Shown piece after piece: positions 1 to 9,167 of a stretch of DNA of 64,000 nucleotides (position 1 is its first letter; each line of letters begins with the position of its first letter). The notes under the pieces were generated by a model. The model saw nothing but the letters and a program-made list of their open reading frames with translations, was not told the DNA's origin and did not search any database. This DNA comes from Bacillus sp. FSL K6-3431. Lineage in GTDB: Bacteria; Bacillota; Bacilli; Bacillales; Bacillaceae_C. The stretch lies in the NCBI RefSeq assembly GCF_038002605.1, contig NZ_JBBOCT010000001.1, positions 3,534,001-3,598,000 of the forward strand, in the 5' to 3' direction. The position numbers and the translations under genes were made by a program.

Positions 1-40
1 TATCATTATAAATTGAGAAGGTTTCTCGTATTACCAATGA

Positions 41-100
41 CTGAGGGGATTTTATGGATATCGGAAAAGTTTATGACCCATAAATCCACCTCGGTTTTTT
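41..100 (+). terminator. Rho-independent terminator of a gene left of the window
   Basis: An imperfect stem pairs 41-57 with 77-94 (CTGAGG against CCTCGG at the base) and is followed directly by six T. It reads on the + strand and probably ends a gene upstream of the window. No coding sequence is recognisable in the first 40 bases. Confidence 0.6.
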
Positions 101-444
101 ATCTTGTTATATTAGATTTTGATGACATTGAGTCGACCCTGATGTCCAAGCTGTTTATTTTTATTGTTATATTGTACGTGAAAGAAGTCTAAAAAATAGC
201 TATATGGCTATATTGTAAGTTTTCACATATAGATAACATTAACGACATATATACAAAAAATGATATGCCGGCTACATTTATACATGTGATGTATGTATTA
301 CAAGGGGGGATGGGCTGATAGAAGTTTGAGTGTTTTATAATGTAAGTGCATTCATTTATTTTTAAAATGATGTGCTGACGTTAATCAATGGCTTGATTTG
401 TTGCTATATGAAGAACATATCAGGTAAGAAAGGAGGATAAATTA
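101..444 (+). promoter_or_regulatory. Upstream region of the sugar importer operon
   Basis: No gene is visible here. A perfect -10 hexamer, TATAAT, lies at 336-341 with no recognisable -35 box at the proper distance. That is the usual appearance of a promoter needing an activator, and an AraC-type activator is encoded at 5667-7937. A strong ribosome binding site (AAGGAGG, 430-436) precedes the GTG start at 445. The promoter assignment is inference. Confidence 0.35.
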
Positions 445-1410
445 GTGTCAGAAGAGTTGCCAACAGTAATTACCGAGAAGAAATTGAATCCATTAAAATC
501 ACGTAGAAATTCTTTAAAAAAAGTATTTACAAATAACTGGAGACTTTATGTTATGGTTCTTCCGGTTATTATTTATTTTATTGTTTTCCACTATATACCA
601 ATGTACGGGATACAGATAGCATTTAAAGACTTTATTGCTTCTAAAGGAATAACAGATAGCCCTTGGGTTGGTTTTAAACATTTTATAAGATTTTTCGATA
701 GCTATTATTTTTGGCGATTAATTAAGAATACGTTAGGAATTGGCGTATATGAATTATTAATTGGATTTCCTATTCCAATTATTCTTGCATTGATGATCAA
801 TGAAGTAAGAATGAAATTCTTTAAAAGGACGGTTCAGACCGTCACATATGCACCACACTTTTTATCCACTGTTGTTTTAGTAGGAATTATTATTATATTT
901 TTGTCGCCAGAAAACGGAATGATTAATCAGTTTATTCGGCTATTCGGCGGCAAAGAAATATCATTTATGACTGAACCTCAATGGTTTAAGAGTATTTATG
1001 TATTTTCAGGTATTTGGCAACAAATGGGATGGAGTTCTATTATTTACTTGGCCGCTCTAGCAGGAGTTGACCCGCAATTGCATGAATCAGCACGTGTGGA
1101 TGGTGCTACTAGATTACAGCGTATATGGCATATTAATATCCCGGGAATTATGCCTACTATTGTAATTCTACTTATATTAACTACGGGGTCTATCGTTAGT
1201 GTTGGTTTTGAAAAGGTTTTCTTAATGCAAAATGAACTCAATTTAGAGAGTTCTGATGTGTTTGCGACTTATGTTTATCGAAGTGGTATTTTAGATGCCC
1301 AATTTAGTTTTGCTTCGGCTATTGGCCTATTTAGCAATATTATTAACTTTATTTTACTTGTGACAGTAAATTATATAGCTCGCAGAGTAGGTGATAGTAG
1401 CCTATGGTAA
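445..1410 (+). CDS. Carbohydrate ABC transporter permease, LplB/YtcP type
   Basis: First permease of an Lpl/Ytc-type carbohydrate importer, an integral membrane protein of 321 residues. A hydrophilic N-terminus of about 30 residues precedes the first membrane helix, and several more helices follow. The cytoplasmic EAA loop contacting the ATPase is at about residues 213-234 (ESARVDGATRLQRIW). The GTG start is fixed by AAGGAGG eight bases upstream. It is followed closely by the second permease and the binding protein. No ATPase gene is present, so a shared MsmX-like ATPase is expected from what is known of this transporter class. Substrate unknown, probably an oligosaccharide. Confidence 0.9.
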   Translation: MSEELPTVITEKKLNPLKSRRNSLKKVFTNNWRLYVMVLPVIIYFIVFHYIPMYGIQIAFKDFIASKGITDSPWVGFKHFIRFFDSYYFWRLIKNTLGIGVYELLIGFPIPIILALMINEVRMKFFKRTVQTVTYAPHFLSTVVLVGIIIIFLSPENGMINQFIRLFGGKEISFMTEPQWFKSIYVFSGIWQQMGWSSIIYLAALAGVDPQLHESARVDGATRLQRIWHINIPGIMPTIVILLILTTGSIVSVGFEKVFLMQNELNLESSDVFATYVYRSGILDAQFSFASAIGLFSNIINFILLVTVNYIARRVGDSSLW

Positions 1411-1428
1411 TGAGCGGAGGTGAACTTT

Positions 1429-2310
1429 ATGGAAAATCAAACATTCGGAGATAAAATGTTTGGCATTATTAACGGTTTAATTTTATTTTTATTACTAGTA
1501 ATTATTTTATATCCCCTGATTTTTATAATAAGTGCATCAGTGAGTAATCCATTTATTGTTGCAAGGGGAGAATTATGGTTATTCCCTAAAGAATTTACGT
1601 TAATCGCTTATGAAAAGGTTTTCCAAAACAAAGATATAATACAAGGTTATTTAAATACATTGTTTTATACAAGTTTAGGTACTTTAATTAACTTATCTCT
1701 AACAACGTTAGGAGCTTACCCACTTTCAAGAAGAGATTTCTTCGGTAGAAATACCATTATGTTCTTTTTTGTTTTCACTATGTTCTTTAGCGGTGGATTA
1801 ATTCCTACGTATCTAGTGATTAAAAACTTAGATATGCTCAATACATTTTGGGCCCTTGTTATTCCCAATGCGGTGGCAGTATTTAATTTAATTATTATGC
1901 GTACATTTTTTCAGCAAAGTATACCGCTAGAAGTAGAAGAGGCAGCTAAAATAGATGGTTGTACAGACTTTCAAATATTGTTCCGCATTGTTTTGCCATT
2001 ATCGACACCAATAATAGCTGTGATGGTACTTTTCTATAGTGTTGGGCACTGGAATGCATATTTTGATGCACTTATTTATTTAACCGATCGAGAGAAGTTT
2101 CCTCTTCAATTAATCTTAAGGGAAATTCTTATTCAGAATTCTATGGATGATATGGCCGGAAGTGCCGAATCGATGGCCGATCAAATGATGTATGCTCAGT
2201 CCATAAAATATGCAGTAGTTATCGTGGCAAACTTGCCTGTATTATTGCTTTACCCGTTCTTACAAAAGTATTTTGTTCAAGGAATTATGATTGGAGCCGT
2301 TAAAGGTTAA
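1429..2310 (+). CDS. Carbohydrate ABC transporter permease, LplC type
   Basis: Second permease, 293 residues from the ATG at 1429. The in-frame GTG at 1420 overlaps the Shine-Dalgarno GCGGAGG (1414-1420) and is therefore rejected. The protein has about six membrane helices and the EAA loop EEAAKIDGCTDFQILF near residue 171. The C-terminus ends in QGIMIGAVKG, as is typical for LplC/YtcP-type permeases. It forms the membrane channel with the preceding protein. Confidence 0.9.
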   Translation: MENQTFGDKMFGIINGLILFLLLVIILYPLIFIISASVSNPFIVARGELWLFPKEFTLIAYEKVFQNKDIIQGYLNTLFYTSLGTLINLSLTTLGAYPLSRRDFFGRNTIMFFFVFTMFFSGGLIPTYLVIKNLDMLNTFWALVIPNAVAVFNLIIMRTFFQQSIPLEVEEAAKIDGCTDFQILFRIVLPLSTPIIAVMVLFYSVGHWNAYFDALIYLTDREKFPLQLILREILIQNSMDDMAGSAESMADQMMYAQSIKYAVVIVANLPVLLLYPFLQKYFVQGIMIGAVKG

Positions 2311-2337
2311 GTACTTCAAATATTGGGGGTATGGAAA

Positions 2338-3939
2338 TTGAGGAAATATTGGTTGTTTGCTTTGCTAATTGTTTTAAGTAGTATCTTAATCGCTTGTAAC
2401 AACAAAGAGGTTAAAGGGGATGAGGGAGCCGAAAAAGGTAATTTAGAGAATAATTTTAATAAAGAAGCTATGCCCATTGTAAAGGAACCAATTGAAATTA
2501 AAATGTTCGCTCCTAAGCGATTTTCCGCACAAGATTTTAACGATATACTGCTTTGGAATGAATATGAAAAAATGACAAATGTGAAGGTGAAATGGGAAAC
2601 GGTTGACCGAGATAATTTAGCAGAAAAGCGTAATATTATTCTAGCCGGTGGTGATTATCCGGATGCATTCTTTGGTAGTTCATTATCAGAGGTCGAATTA
2701 ATTAATCATGGAGGACAAGGTGACTTTTTAGCGCTGAATGATTTGATAGATAAGTATGCACCAAATTTCAGAAAGTTGATGGACGAGTATCCAGAGATTG
2801 GAAAAGCAGTTACCATGCCTGATGGTAATATTTATTCATTTCCTATAGTTACAGATCCTGAATTTTTATCTATGACGATGGGTCCAATGCTATGGTACAA
2901 GCAAGACTGGCTTGATGAACTAGGCTTTGATATTCCTGAAACGACAGATGAACTCTATCAATTACTTATAGCAATAAAAGAGAATTATCCTGATGCATAT
3001 CCTCTGGGGGGTGGACCAGGAATTGAAGCATATCTCATTCCTTTCTTTAAAGGTGCTTGGGGCCTTGGGAATAGAGGAAGTTCGCATCAATATGTAGATG
3101 TGGATCCTAAAACTTATGAGCTAAGATTTATTCCAACGGATTCAAACTTTAAGGAGATGTTGCAATACTTAAATAAAGTTTATAGTGAAGGATTAATTGA
3201 TGAAGAATTTTTCACTGGTAGTGCTGATCAGGTCATTGCAAAAGGTTCCCAAGGGCTTTATGGTGTTCTGCCAGACTATAATCCAGAAGCTGTATATAGT
3301 AATTTAAAAGGATATGTGGGTGGGGAAGCGCTAGAAGGTCCTAATGGAGATCGACTTTACTCACATATAGGATCCCCGATAGGTGGAGTTGGACAATTCG
3401 TCATTACAAAAAACAACCCACATCCAGAAGCAACAGTACGCTGGGCCGATTATTTCTTCAGTGATGAAGGTAGTAAAATGTTCTTTATGGGCTTTAAGGA
3501 TAAAACATATATTGAAACAGCGGATGGCTCTATAGAATATACGGATGAAATAAGAAACCATCCTGACGGTTTGACTCAAGACCAAGCGGTAGGTGAGTAT
3601 CTGATATGGCCGGGTACAGGTTATTTGGGCTTAAGAAAACAAGAATATTTTAAAGGGGCTGAAGGTATGCCTAGTACTCTTGAAACGGCAGAAAAATTAT
3701 CGCCTTATATTGTTAAGGAAATTTGGCCGCCATTTAATTACACTGTGGAAGAAATTGATGAAATGAATGTATTAAGAAATGATATAGAAACGTATATTGG
3801 TGAGATGCAGGCCAAGTTTATTACAGGAAGAACACCATTTGAAGATTGGGATAATTATGTAAAGACTTTTGATAAGATGGGTCTAGATAAATATATGAAA
3901 ATATATAATGATGCTTATGAAAGATATTCCAGTAAATAA
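2338..3939 (+). CDS. Extracellular solute-binding lipoprotein of the sugar importer (LplA/YtcQ type)
   Basis: Substrate-binding protein of family 1, 533 residues, anchored in the outer leaflet of the membrane. The signal peptide ends in the lipobox LIAC at residue 20, followed by CNNKEV and a charged linker. I chose the TTG at 2338 because GGGGGT (2325-2330) lies seven bases upstream; a TTG at 2323 is also in frame but has no ribosome binding site. The N-terminal fold with a MFAPKRF strand and WNEYEKMTNVKVKWE resembles LplA/YtcQ proteins. It delivers the sugar to the two permeases encoded upstream. The ligand cannot be told from sequence. Confidence 0.9.
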   Translation: MRKYWLFALLIVLSSILIACNNKEVKGDEGAEKGNLENNFNKEAMPIVKEPIEIKMFAPKRFSAQDFNDILLWNEYEKMTNVKVKWETVDRDNLAEKRNIILAGGDYPDAFFGSSLSEVELINHGGQGDFLALNDLIDKYAPNFRKLMDEYPEIGKAVTMPDGNIYSFPIVTDPEFLSMTMGPMLWYKQDWLDELGFDIPETTDELYQLLIAIKENYPDAYPLGGGPGIEAYLIPFFKGAWGLGNRGSSHQYVDVDPKTYELRFIPTDSNFKEMLQYLNKVYSEGLIDEEFFTGSADQVIAKGSQGLYGVLPDYNPEAVYSNLKGYVGGEALEGPNGDRLYSHIGSPIGGVGQFVITKNNPHPEATVRWADYFFSDEGSKMFFMGFKDKTYIETADGSIEYTDEIRNHPDGLTQDQAVGEYLIWPGTGYLGLRKQEYFKGAEGMPSTLETAEKLSPYIVKEIWPPFNYTVEEIDEMNVLRNDIETYIGEMQAKFITGRTPFEDWDNYVKTFDKMGLDKYMKIYNDAYERYSSK

Positions 3940-3990
3940 CCATTTTAAGAAATATAAATAAAAGGGTTAAATCAATTGAATAGAAAACAC

Positions 3991-4047
3991 AGGGCATTCC
4001 GACCACTAAAAATCCACTTCATTTTTCTTTTGGAATGCCCTTTGTTT
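3991..4047 (+). terminator. Terminator after the importer operon
   Basis: A ten-base perfect stem, AGGGCATTCC (3991-4000) with GGAATGCCCT (4032-4041), is followed by a T-rich tail. The 31-base loop is long. It separates the transporter genes from the phosphoesterase. Confidence 0.6.
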
Positions 4048-4142
4048 GTAGACTAGATATGAGCCCTTTTTGGATAATTATAATTTATTCATTTGAGAAT
4101 CTATTAAATCAATGTATATTCATGCCCGGAGGTGTTATAGTG

Positions 4143-5024
4143 ATGGTCAATAAAGGTCAGACTAGCTGTAGTGAAAGTCCTTTGTTGGAGTTTTTTGTTA
4201 TTAGTGATTATCAATTAAGTGTTAACAATGAAAAAGCACTTAGAAAGTTGAAATTAGCATTGAAAGATTTAAAGAAAATAAATCCACAACCAGATGCCCT
4301 TGTTGTAAATGGGGATATCACTGTTGATGGGAAGAATGAAAGTTATAAATTAGCAAAAGAAATTATGCAAGAATATTTTTATCCTGAGAATACAATGTTC
4401 ACAATCGGAAATCATGAGTTTTTTAATAGTGATGGAAATGGTCCATCGATTGAAAGGTTTTTGAATTTTGCGCAACGAGATTTTGTATATGGGGAAAGAG
4501 TGGTAGGCGGCTATCCATTCATCTTATTGGGAAGTGAAAGCTGGGGGCCGATTGATTCTCCAATTAAAGATTCGGCTGTTTTAAGTGACTCTCAATTAAT
4601 TTGGCTAGAGGAAACGATACAAAAATATAAAAGTGAGAATAAACCCATATTTGTGTTTTTGCATCAACCACTTCCTAATTCTGTTGCTGGAACCGATTTG
4701 CCATATTATCGAAATGGTGTTGTTCAAGATAGAGAAATAAATAAACTGCTGATTGAATACCCTAATGTAATATTATTTTCTGGACATAGTCACTGGGATT
4801 TACATTTACCTGGCCAGTTTGTTCAAAAGCCTTTTGGCATGGTAAACTCAGGGGCTATCTATGATACGTATGGTACGGATGGTAAGGGGCATGAAATTGT
4901 GATTGATCCAGAGGGAAGTCAGGGGTTATTAGTCCAAGTTTATCATGAAAAGGTAATAATCAAACCGAGGGATATTGCTAAACAGAGATGGATTAATCAA
5001 ACCTTTGAGGTGAAACTGAAGTAA
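4143..5024 (+). CDS. Calcineurin-like metallophosphoesterase
   Basis: Predicted cytoplasmic phosphoesterase of about 293 residues. A GTG at 4140 is an equally possible start; GGAGG at 4128-4132 serves either. Metal-ligand motifs appear in order: SDYQ near residue 21, NGD with a following D near 58-62, GNHE near 86, an LHQ-containing helix near 176, and GHSH near 217. The first motif is DxQ where most family members have DxH. No signal peptide is visible. Its position between the importer and its regulator suggests it acts on a phosphorylated imported compound, or supports the same pathway, but the substrate is unknown. Confidence 0.8.
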   Translation: MVNKGQTSCSESPLLEFFVISDYQLSVNNEKALRKLKLALKDLKKINPQPDALVVNGDITVDGKNESYKLAKEIMQEYFYPENTMFTIGNHEFFNSDGNGPSIERFLNFAQRDFVYGERVVGGYPFILLGSESWGPIDSPIKDSAVLSDSQLIWLEETIQKYKSENKPIFVFLHQPLPNSVAGTDLPYYRNGVVQDREINKLLIEYPNVILFSGHSHWDLHLPGQFVQKPFGMVNSGAIYDTYGTDGKGHEIVIDPEGSQGLLVQVYHEKVIIKPRDIAKQRWINQTFEVKLK

Positions 5025-5666
5025 TAGATTGTGTTCATTGCACGCACACTTCCTAATCGAAGATGTTGAGTGAGTGATCGCCTCAATGATCCTTATAGTA
5101 GGATGGAGGTCTTTCTTTCACACATATAAATTTTGAATCATTTATTCATAAAAATAATTTGTCAAAACCGGAGAGCTACAGTGGACTATACGTTAGGATA
5201 ATGGAAAAAGGTGCAATTGCTGGCATCGTACAGTCAATCAAAATGGGAATGGATCCTTTTCTAGCGCTTTTTAATATTGGACTTTATCGGGTTACTGCAT
5301 CAATATTACTGTCAACTTTGGGATTCTGGTTAGTGGAAGTGTTGTAGCATGAGAGTATAGGAACATGATATAAACGGGTAATTTCACAACAATATATGAT
5401 GAGTTGCAGGTAGTCACAAACGTGTAATATAGATCATAATACGTTTGTGGCTTTGATGAATTTGTATATGCAAACAAACAGAATTAATGTACATACAGCG
5501 ACATGCGATATTTATGATTAAGGAGCCGCGCTATACTGACATATTTAATTTTTTTATAATTCCGAATTCATTTGGCGATGAACTATTTGTATGATGGCAA
5601 TAATTATGTATAAACAAACTATTGTATAAAGGATGAGTTTTAGAAAATAGGATTGGGTGATCGGTA
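5025..5666. other. Intergenic region with a possible small decayed reading frame
   Basis: No confident gene. A TTG-initiated frame at 5159-5347 (62 codons) encodes a hydrophobic C-terminal stretch, but it lacks a ribosome binding site and a recognisable family, so it is probably a remnant or chance. An imperfect hairpin at 5081-5110 and a better one at 5412-5452 are present. Confidence 0.4.
5412..5455 (+). terminator. Hairpin, possible weak terminator
   Basis: AGTCACAAACG (5412-5422) pairs with CGTTTGTGGCT (5442-5452), with one G-U pair. Only a short T-rich tail follows, so termination is uncertain. Confidence 0.35.
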
Positions 5667-7937
5667 ATGGTAATGTTTGGAAAACAGAATTTATTTTACA
5701 AGTACTTATTATCATATTTTATTATTTTCCTAATCCCCTACTTAACAATTAGCATTATCTTCTATCAAATGTCAGTAAGTAGTTTGCAGAAAGAAATTAC
5801 ACAATCGAATTTGTCTAAATTGGAGCAAATTAAAGATTTAACTGATTCTCGCATGGAAGAACTGAAAAATATAGCTACTAGAATATCAAGCGACCACCGT
5901 TTAACATCATTTAAAGTAAGACAGTCATATTCAAATATAGAAGCCATACAAGAGCTGGGTAAATATCATGTAAATAGTGCTATAATTGATGGTTTATATT
6001 TATTTTATAATAATGCTGATTTTATATACTCTTCAAAAGGGTCGAGCAGTATCGATACAGTCACTACATACGACTATAAAATAATAGAAAAGGAAAGGGA
6101 AAAATTTGAAGAACTCCTGTACACCTCTTCCCTACCTATCGTTCATCCTTTAAATCTTATATCTAATAATGAAAATGAGGAAAGAAAAGTAATTGCGTTT
6201 TTTTATCCCCTTCCTATTAATAGTTCAAAACCGTATGGAAAAGTGCTTTTTTTCGTGAGGGAGGAAACGCTAACAAACATGATTCATCATATACTTTCCG
6301 ATTTTGAAGGGAATATATTTGTTATTAATAGGGATAAGGAAATACTTTCGTCCATTCACGAAGGAAAAGAACTTAAATCAGAGATTGTGTATGATCTTTC
6401 TAACCAAGAATTTAACGTCGTAAATAAAAAAATTAATAATGAAAAATATTCTCTGGTAAAGGTTCATTCAGATCTTAGTGGCTGGACATTTATGACAGCT
6501 ATGCCAACAGTGCAATTTTATAGTAAATTATCTTCATTAAAAAAGTTGATTATTACACTATTTTTAATCATCGCAATACTAGGTTTTTGCTTAGCCTATT
6601 TATTATCATTAAAACAATATCGACCAATTAAAAATCTAGCACGACATATGAAATCTAACGATGAAGCTGGGTTTGTTAAGGGGCAGCATAAAGATGAATT
6701 AGAGATAATTAGAGATTCAATTGATTTAATGGTTTACAATAGTCAGAAATTAGAGAGGCGTGTGATTGAACAAAAGCCATTTGTAAGAGCTCAAATTTTA
6801 TTAGAAATGCTGAAAGGTAATACGAAAGATGGTATAAACGGTATCTCCAAAGAAGGATATCTTTTGTTTAATGGTACCCACTTTTTTGTCATGCTGATTT
6901 CCTATAATGAAAGTAGTAAAGGTCTTTCTTTTTATGAAAGAGAAGGATTGATAGGGTCCTTATCACATGTCGCATACAGCGGATGTGTTGGTTATGGATT
7001 TGAACTTTTCCGTGAAAATGTGATCGCATTAATAGTAAGTATAGATGAAGAAAGGTATTCACCTAATTATGAGCGAGAACACTTTATTTATCATGTGGAG
7101 GATTTGATCAGTCATATTGGTGATAACATATCAAAAATTGGTGTAGGAAATGTCCATCATGGTGTTAAGCATGTCAAGCGCTCATATATAGAAGCACTTG
7201 CTTCTATTGAATATAATTTGGTTAATAATAGTAGTAGTATCGTGTTTTTTGATGATATTACAATAAAAATGGAAAGACAAATTTGGTATCCGACGGAATA
7301 TCAAGTTAAATTCACTCAGAGTTTAAAACAAGGCGATTTTCAATTAGCAAAAGAAAATTTAGATGCCATTTTCCAATATTTCCAAAATGAGAAAGTATCG
7401 ATATCAATTGTAAAGTGCATGTGTTTCGACATTAGTAATACAGTGTTAAAGTATTTGGCTGAATTGGAAATGATTCATAAGGCTCAAAATATTAATGACA
7501 TCGTTAATTTCCATAGTTTGGAACAGTTAAAAACAAGCCTTATAATATTGATTCAAATGGCATGTGAAGAGGTTGATAGTAGGAAAGAAAGCAATAATAT
7601 TCAATTGAGAGATGAAATTCTGGACTATATTCAATCTGAATATAAATCAAATCATTTAACTCTAGATTTATTAGCTACCTCTTTTAATTTATCGACTTCA
7701 TATATGAGTAGGTTTTTCAAAGAACAGGTGGGTTTCACTTTTACACAATATGTTTGGGAACTACGGTTGAAAGAATTTAAGCGATTATTAATAGTAACAG
7801 ACCTTCCGATTCGAGAAATTGTGCAAGACATTGGATATGTGGATGTTGCAAATTTCACAAGGAAATTCAGAAAGGAGGAAGGTTTAACACCGGGACAATA
7901 TAGGCAGAGTTTGAAATTGGGTGACGTGAATATGTAA
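5667..7937 (+). CDS. Membrane-anchored AraC-family sensor regulator (YesS/YtdP type)
   Basis: A 756-residue one-component regulator. A membrane helix lies at about residues 12-34, an extracellular sensor region at about 35-290, a second helix at about 291-312, then a cytoplasmic linker and a C-terminal AraC DNA-binding domain of two helix-turn-helices (about 645-750, ending in LTPGQYRQSLKL). GGTGATC at 5656-5662 supports the ATG at 5667; an ATG two codons later is also possible. Proteins of this architecture usually stand next to, and activate, Lpl/Ytc-type sugar importers such as the one upstream. The inducer is unknown. Confidence 0.88.
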   Translation: MVMFGKQNLFYKYLLSYFIIFLIPYLTISIIFYQMSVSSLQKEITQSNLSKLEQIKDLTDSRMEELKNIATRISSDHRLTSFKVRQSYSNIEAIQELGKYHVNSAIIDGLYLFYNNADFIYSSKGSSSIDTVTTYDYKIIEKEREKFEELLYTSSLPIVHPLNLISNNENEERKVIAFFYPLPINSSKPYGKVLFFVREETLTNMIHHILSDFEGNIFVINRDKEILSSIHEGKELKSEIVYDLSNQEFNVVNKKINNEKYSLVKVHSDLSGWTFMTAMPTVQFYSKLSSLKKLIITLFLIIAILGFCLAYLLSLKQYRPIKNLARHMKSNDEAGFVKGQHKDELEIIRDSIDLMVYNSQKLERRVIEQKPFVRAQILLEMLKGNTKDGINGISKEGYLLFNGTHFFVMLISYNESSKGLSFYEREGLIGSLSHVAYSGCVGYGFELFRENVIALIVSIDEERYSPNYEREHFIYHVEDLISHIGDNISKIGVGNVHHGVKHVKRSYIEALASIEYNLVNNSSSIVFFDDITIKMERQIWYPTEYQVKFTQSLKQGDFQLAKENLDAIFQYFQNEKVSISIVKCMCFDISNTVLKYLAELEMIHKAQNINDIVNFHSLEQLKTSLIILIQMACEEVDSRKESNNIQLRDEILDYIQSEYKSNHLTLDLLATSFNLSTSYMSRFFKEQVGFTFTQYVWELRLKEFKRLLIVTDLPIREIVQDIGYVDVANFTRKFRKEEGLTPGQYRQSLKLGDVNM

Positions 7938-7979
7938 GAATAAACTTTCTGTAGCTGCTATGAAAGAAAGGAAAGAAAG

Positions 7980-8030
7980 GGCCTGTCCCCCAGTGTAATA
8001 AAGCATCACCGTACTGGGGGGGCAGACACC
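7980..8030. repeat. Dispersed palindrome, family A, copy 1
   Basis: The left arm CCTGTCCCCCAGT pairs with the right arm ACTGGGGGGGCAGAC. It belongs to a family whose arms resemble GGTGTCTGACCCC, with other copies at 13431, 14254, 21131, 35683 and 37041. Right beside it is the Bcr/CflA remnant. Confidence 0.75.
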
Positions 8031-8058
8031 TAATTTTTAGGAGGAAAGATAGAAGAAA

Positions 8059-8283
8059 GTGAGTCACCAGCCAAACTACGAAAATTTCGGTTGTTTTAAT
8101 CCTCGGCTCTCTTGCAGCTCTTGGTCCACTATCTATAGATATGTATTTGCCAGGATTACCGGACTTAACAAATGAATTACAAACAAATTACAAACAAATA
8201 CATCAGTTGCACAATTAAGCTTAACTGCTTGTTTAATCGGTCTTGCGCTCGGTCAACTGTTGGTAGGTTCATTAGTGATATGA
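8059..8283 (+). pseudogene. Bcr/CflA-type drug resistance MFS transporter, N-terminal remnant
   Basis: Translation across frames gives ILGSLAALGPLSIDMYLPGL followed by SVAQLSLTACLIGLALGQLL, the hallmark first helix and motif of Bcr/CflA transporters (about 400 residues when intact). The copy is broken twice: a frame change near codon 6 after the GTG at 8059, and an exact 11-bp tandem duplication (TTACAAACAAA at 8177-8187 and 8188-8198). It stops at 8281-8283, so more than 80 percent of the gene is missing. AGGAGGAAAG at 8039-8048 is the surviving ribosome binding site. Confidence 0.85.
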
Positions 8284-8308
8284 GGGGATTCCATTTGGCT
8301 AATGAAGG

Positions 8309-8872
8309 TTAGGTTATTATCGTTTTCACTAGATAATGATACACATGATGATTAATCATGATTGTTTCCTTATAGGAAAAACCAAGTCGTTCATACAGTC
8401 TACGTGCCTTATCGTTCGTTTCTTCCACATTTAATGAAACAGTAGGATAACCCTGAACTTTCGCATAATTGGTCATTGATTGTAAAAGCTCGGTTCCAAA
8501 CCCTCGCCCACCAAATTTTGGGTTCACACTTAGTGTATCCACATAGAAATCCGTTACATCCGCTTCCTGATTTAAAAATGGTTCTTTACCCGTACTCTTC
8601 CTTACATGTGTACGAATAGGCGCATCAAGATTCTGTGCATCTCTTCCATGATAGGCAATAATAATGCCTACTGGACCATGATCAACAGTCTTGACTAGGC
8701 AATTATGGTAGCTTAGGCGATTCCCCTCTTGATAAAAATATCGTTCCAACTGTTCAAGTACCTTTTCCTTATCGTGTTCCCCTGTCAATGCATTTGCTAT
8801 ATCATGGATTGCATTATATATGAGTACTGCTGCCTGTTTATAATCTTGTTTTTCTGCCTTTCTAATCATCAT
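8309..8872 (-). CDS. GNAT-family N-acetyltransferase
   Basis: A 187-residue acetyltransferase predicted to transfer acetyl from acetyl-CoA to a small molecule or amine. The ATG at 8872 follows AAGGAG at the right distance; the upstream in-frame ATG at 8926 has no such site. Motif A is visible as LSVNPKFGGRGFGTELLQ, with the pyrophosphate-binding GGRGFGT, and motif B as SLNVEETNDKARRLYERLGF. The substrate cannot be inferred. It converges on the Bcr/CflA remnant. Confidence 0.85.
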   Translation of the reverse strand: MMIRKAEKQDYKQAAVLIYNAIHDIANALTGEHDKEKVLEQLERYFYQEGNRLSYHNCLVKTVDHGPVGIIIAYHGRDAQNLDAPIRTHVRKSTGKEPFLNQEADVTDFYVDTLSVNPKFGGRGFGTELLQSMTNYAKVQGYPTVSLNVEETNDKARRLYERLGFSYKETIMINHHVYHYLVKTIIT

Positions 8873-8926
8873 GTTGCACTCCTTTTTGTCAACTTGAATA
8901 TTCACTGTTAATAGATTATCACTCAT

Positions 8927-9106
8927 ATGCTAAAAGAACCAGAAGGAGAATGGATGGAGTTTCAAGAAATAGTAGTTGAAAGATAATTTGAAAGAGTGTG
9001 CATTTTGAGTGTTAAGAGCGCTGTTATCGCTGAAATCAATGGTCCCAACTTTTTAGGAGATATACCAGTCAATGAGTTAACATTAAATTATAGAGTTAAT
9101 GTATAA
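8927..9106 (+). other. Two short decayed coding fragments
   Basis: Frames at 8927-8986 (ending EWMEFQEIVVER) and 9005-9106 (including SAVIAEINGPNFLGDI) look protein-like but are only 19 and 33 residues and match no family I recognise. They are most likely debris of a lost gene; chance cannot be excluded. Confidence 0.2.
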
Positions 9107-9167
9107 AAGGATGGTAAATTACTGATTGATTTTTTTGCTTGAAAATAATGTGAAAGGGGTGTACATT

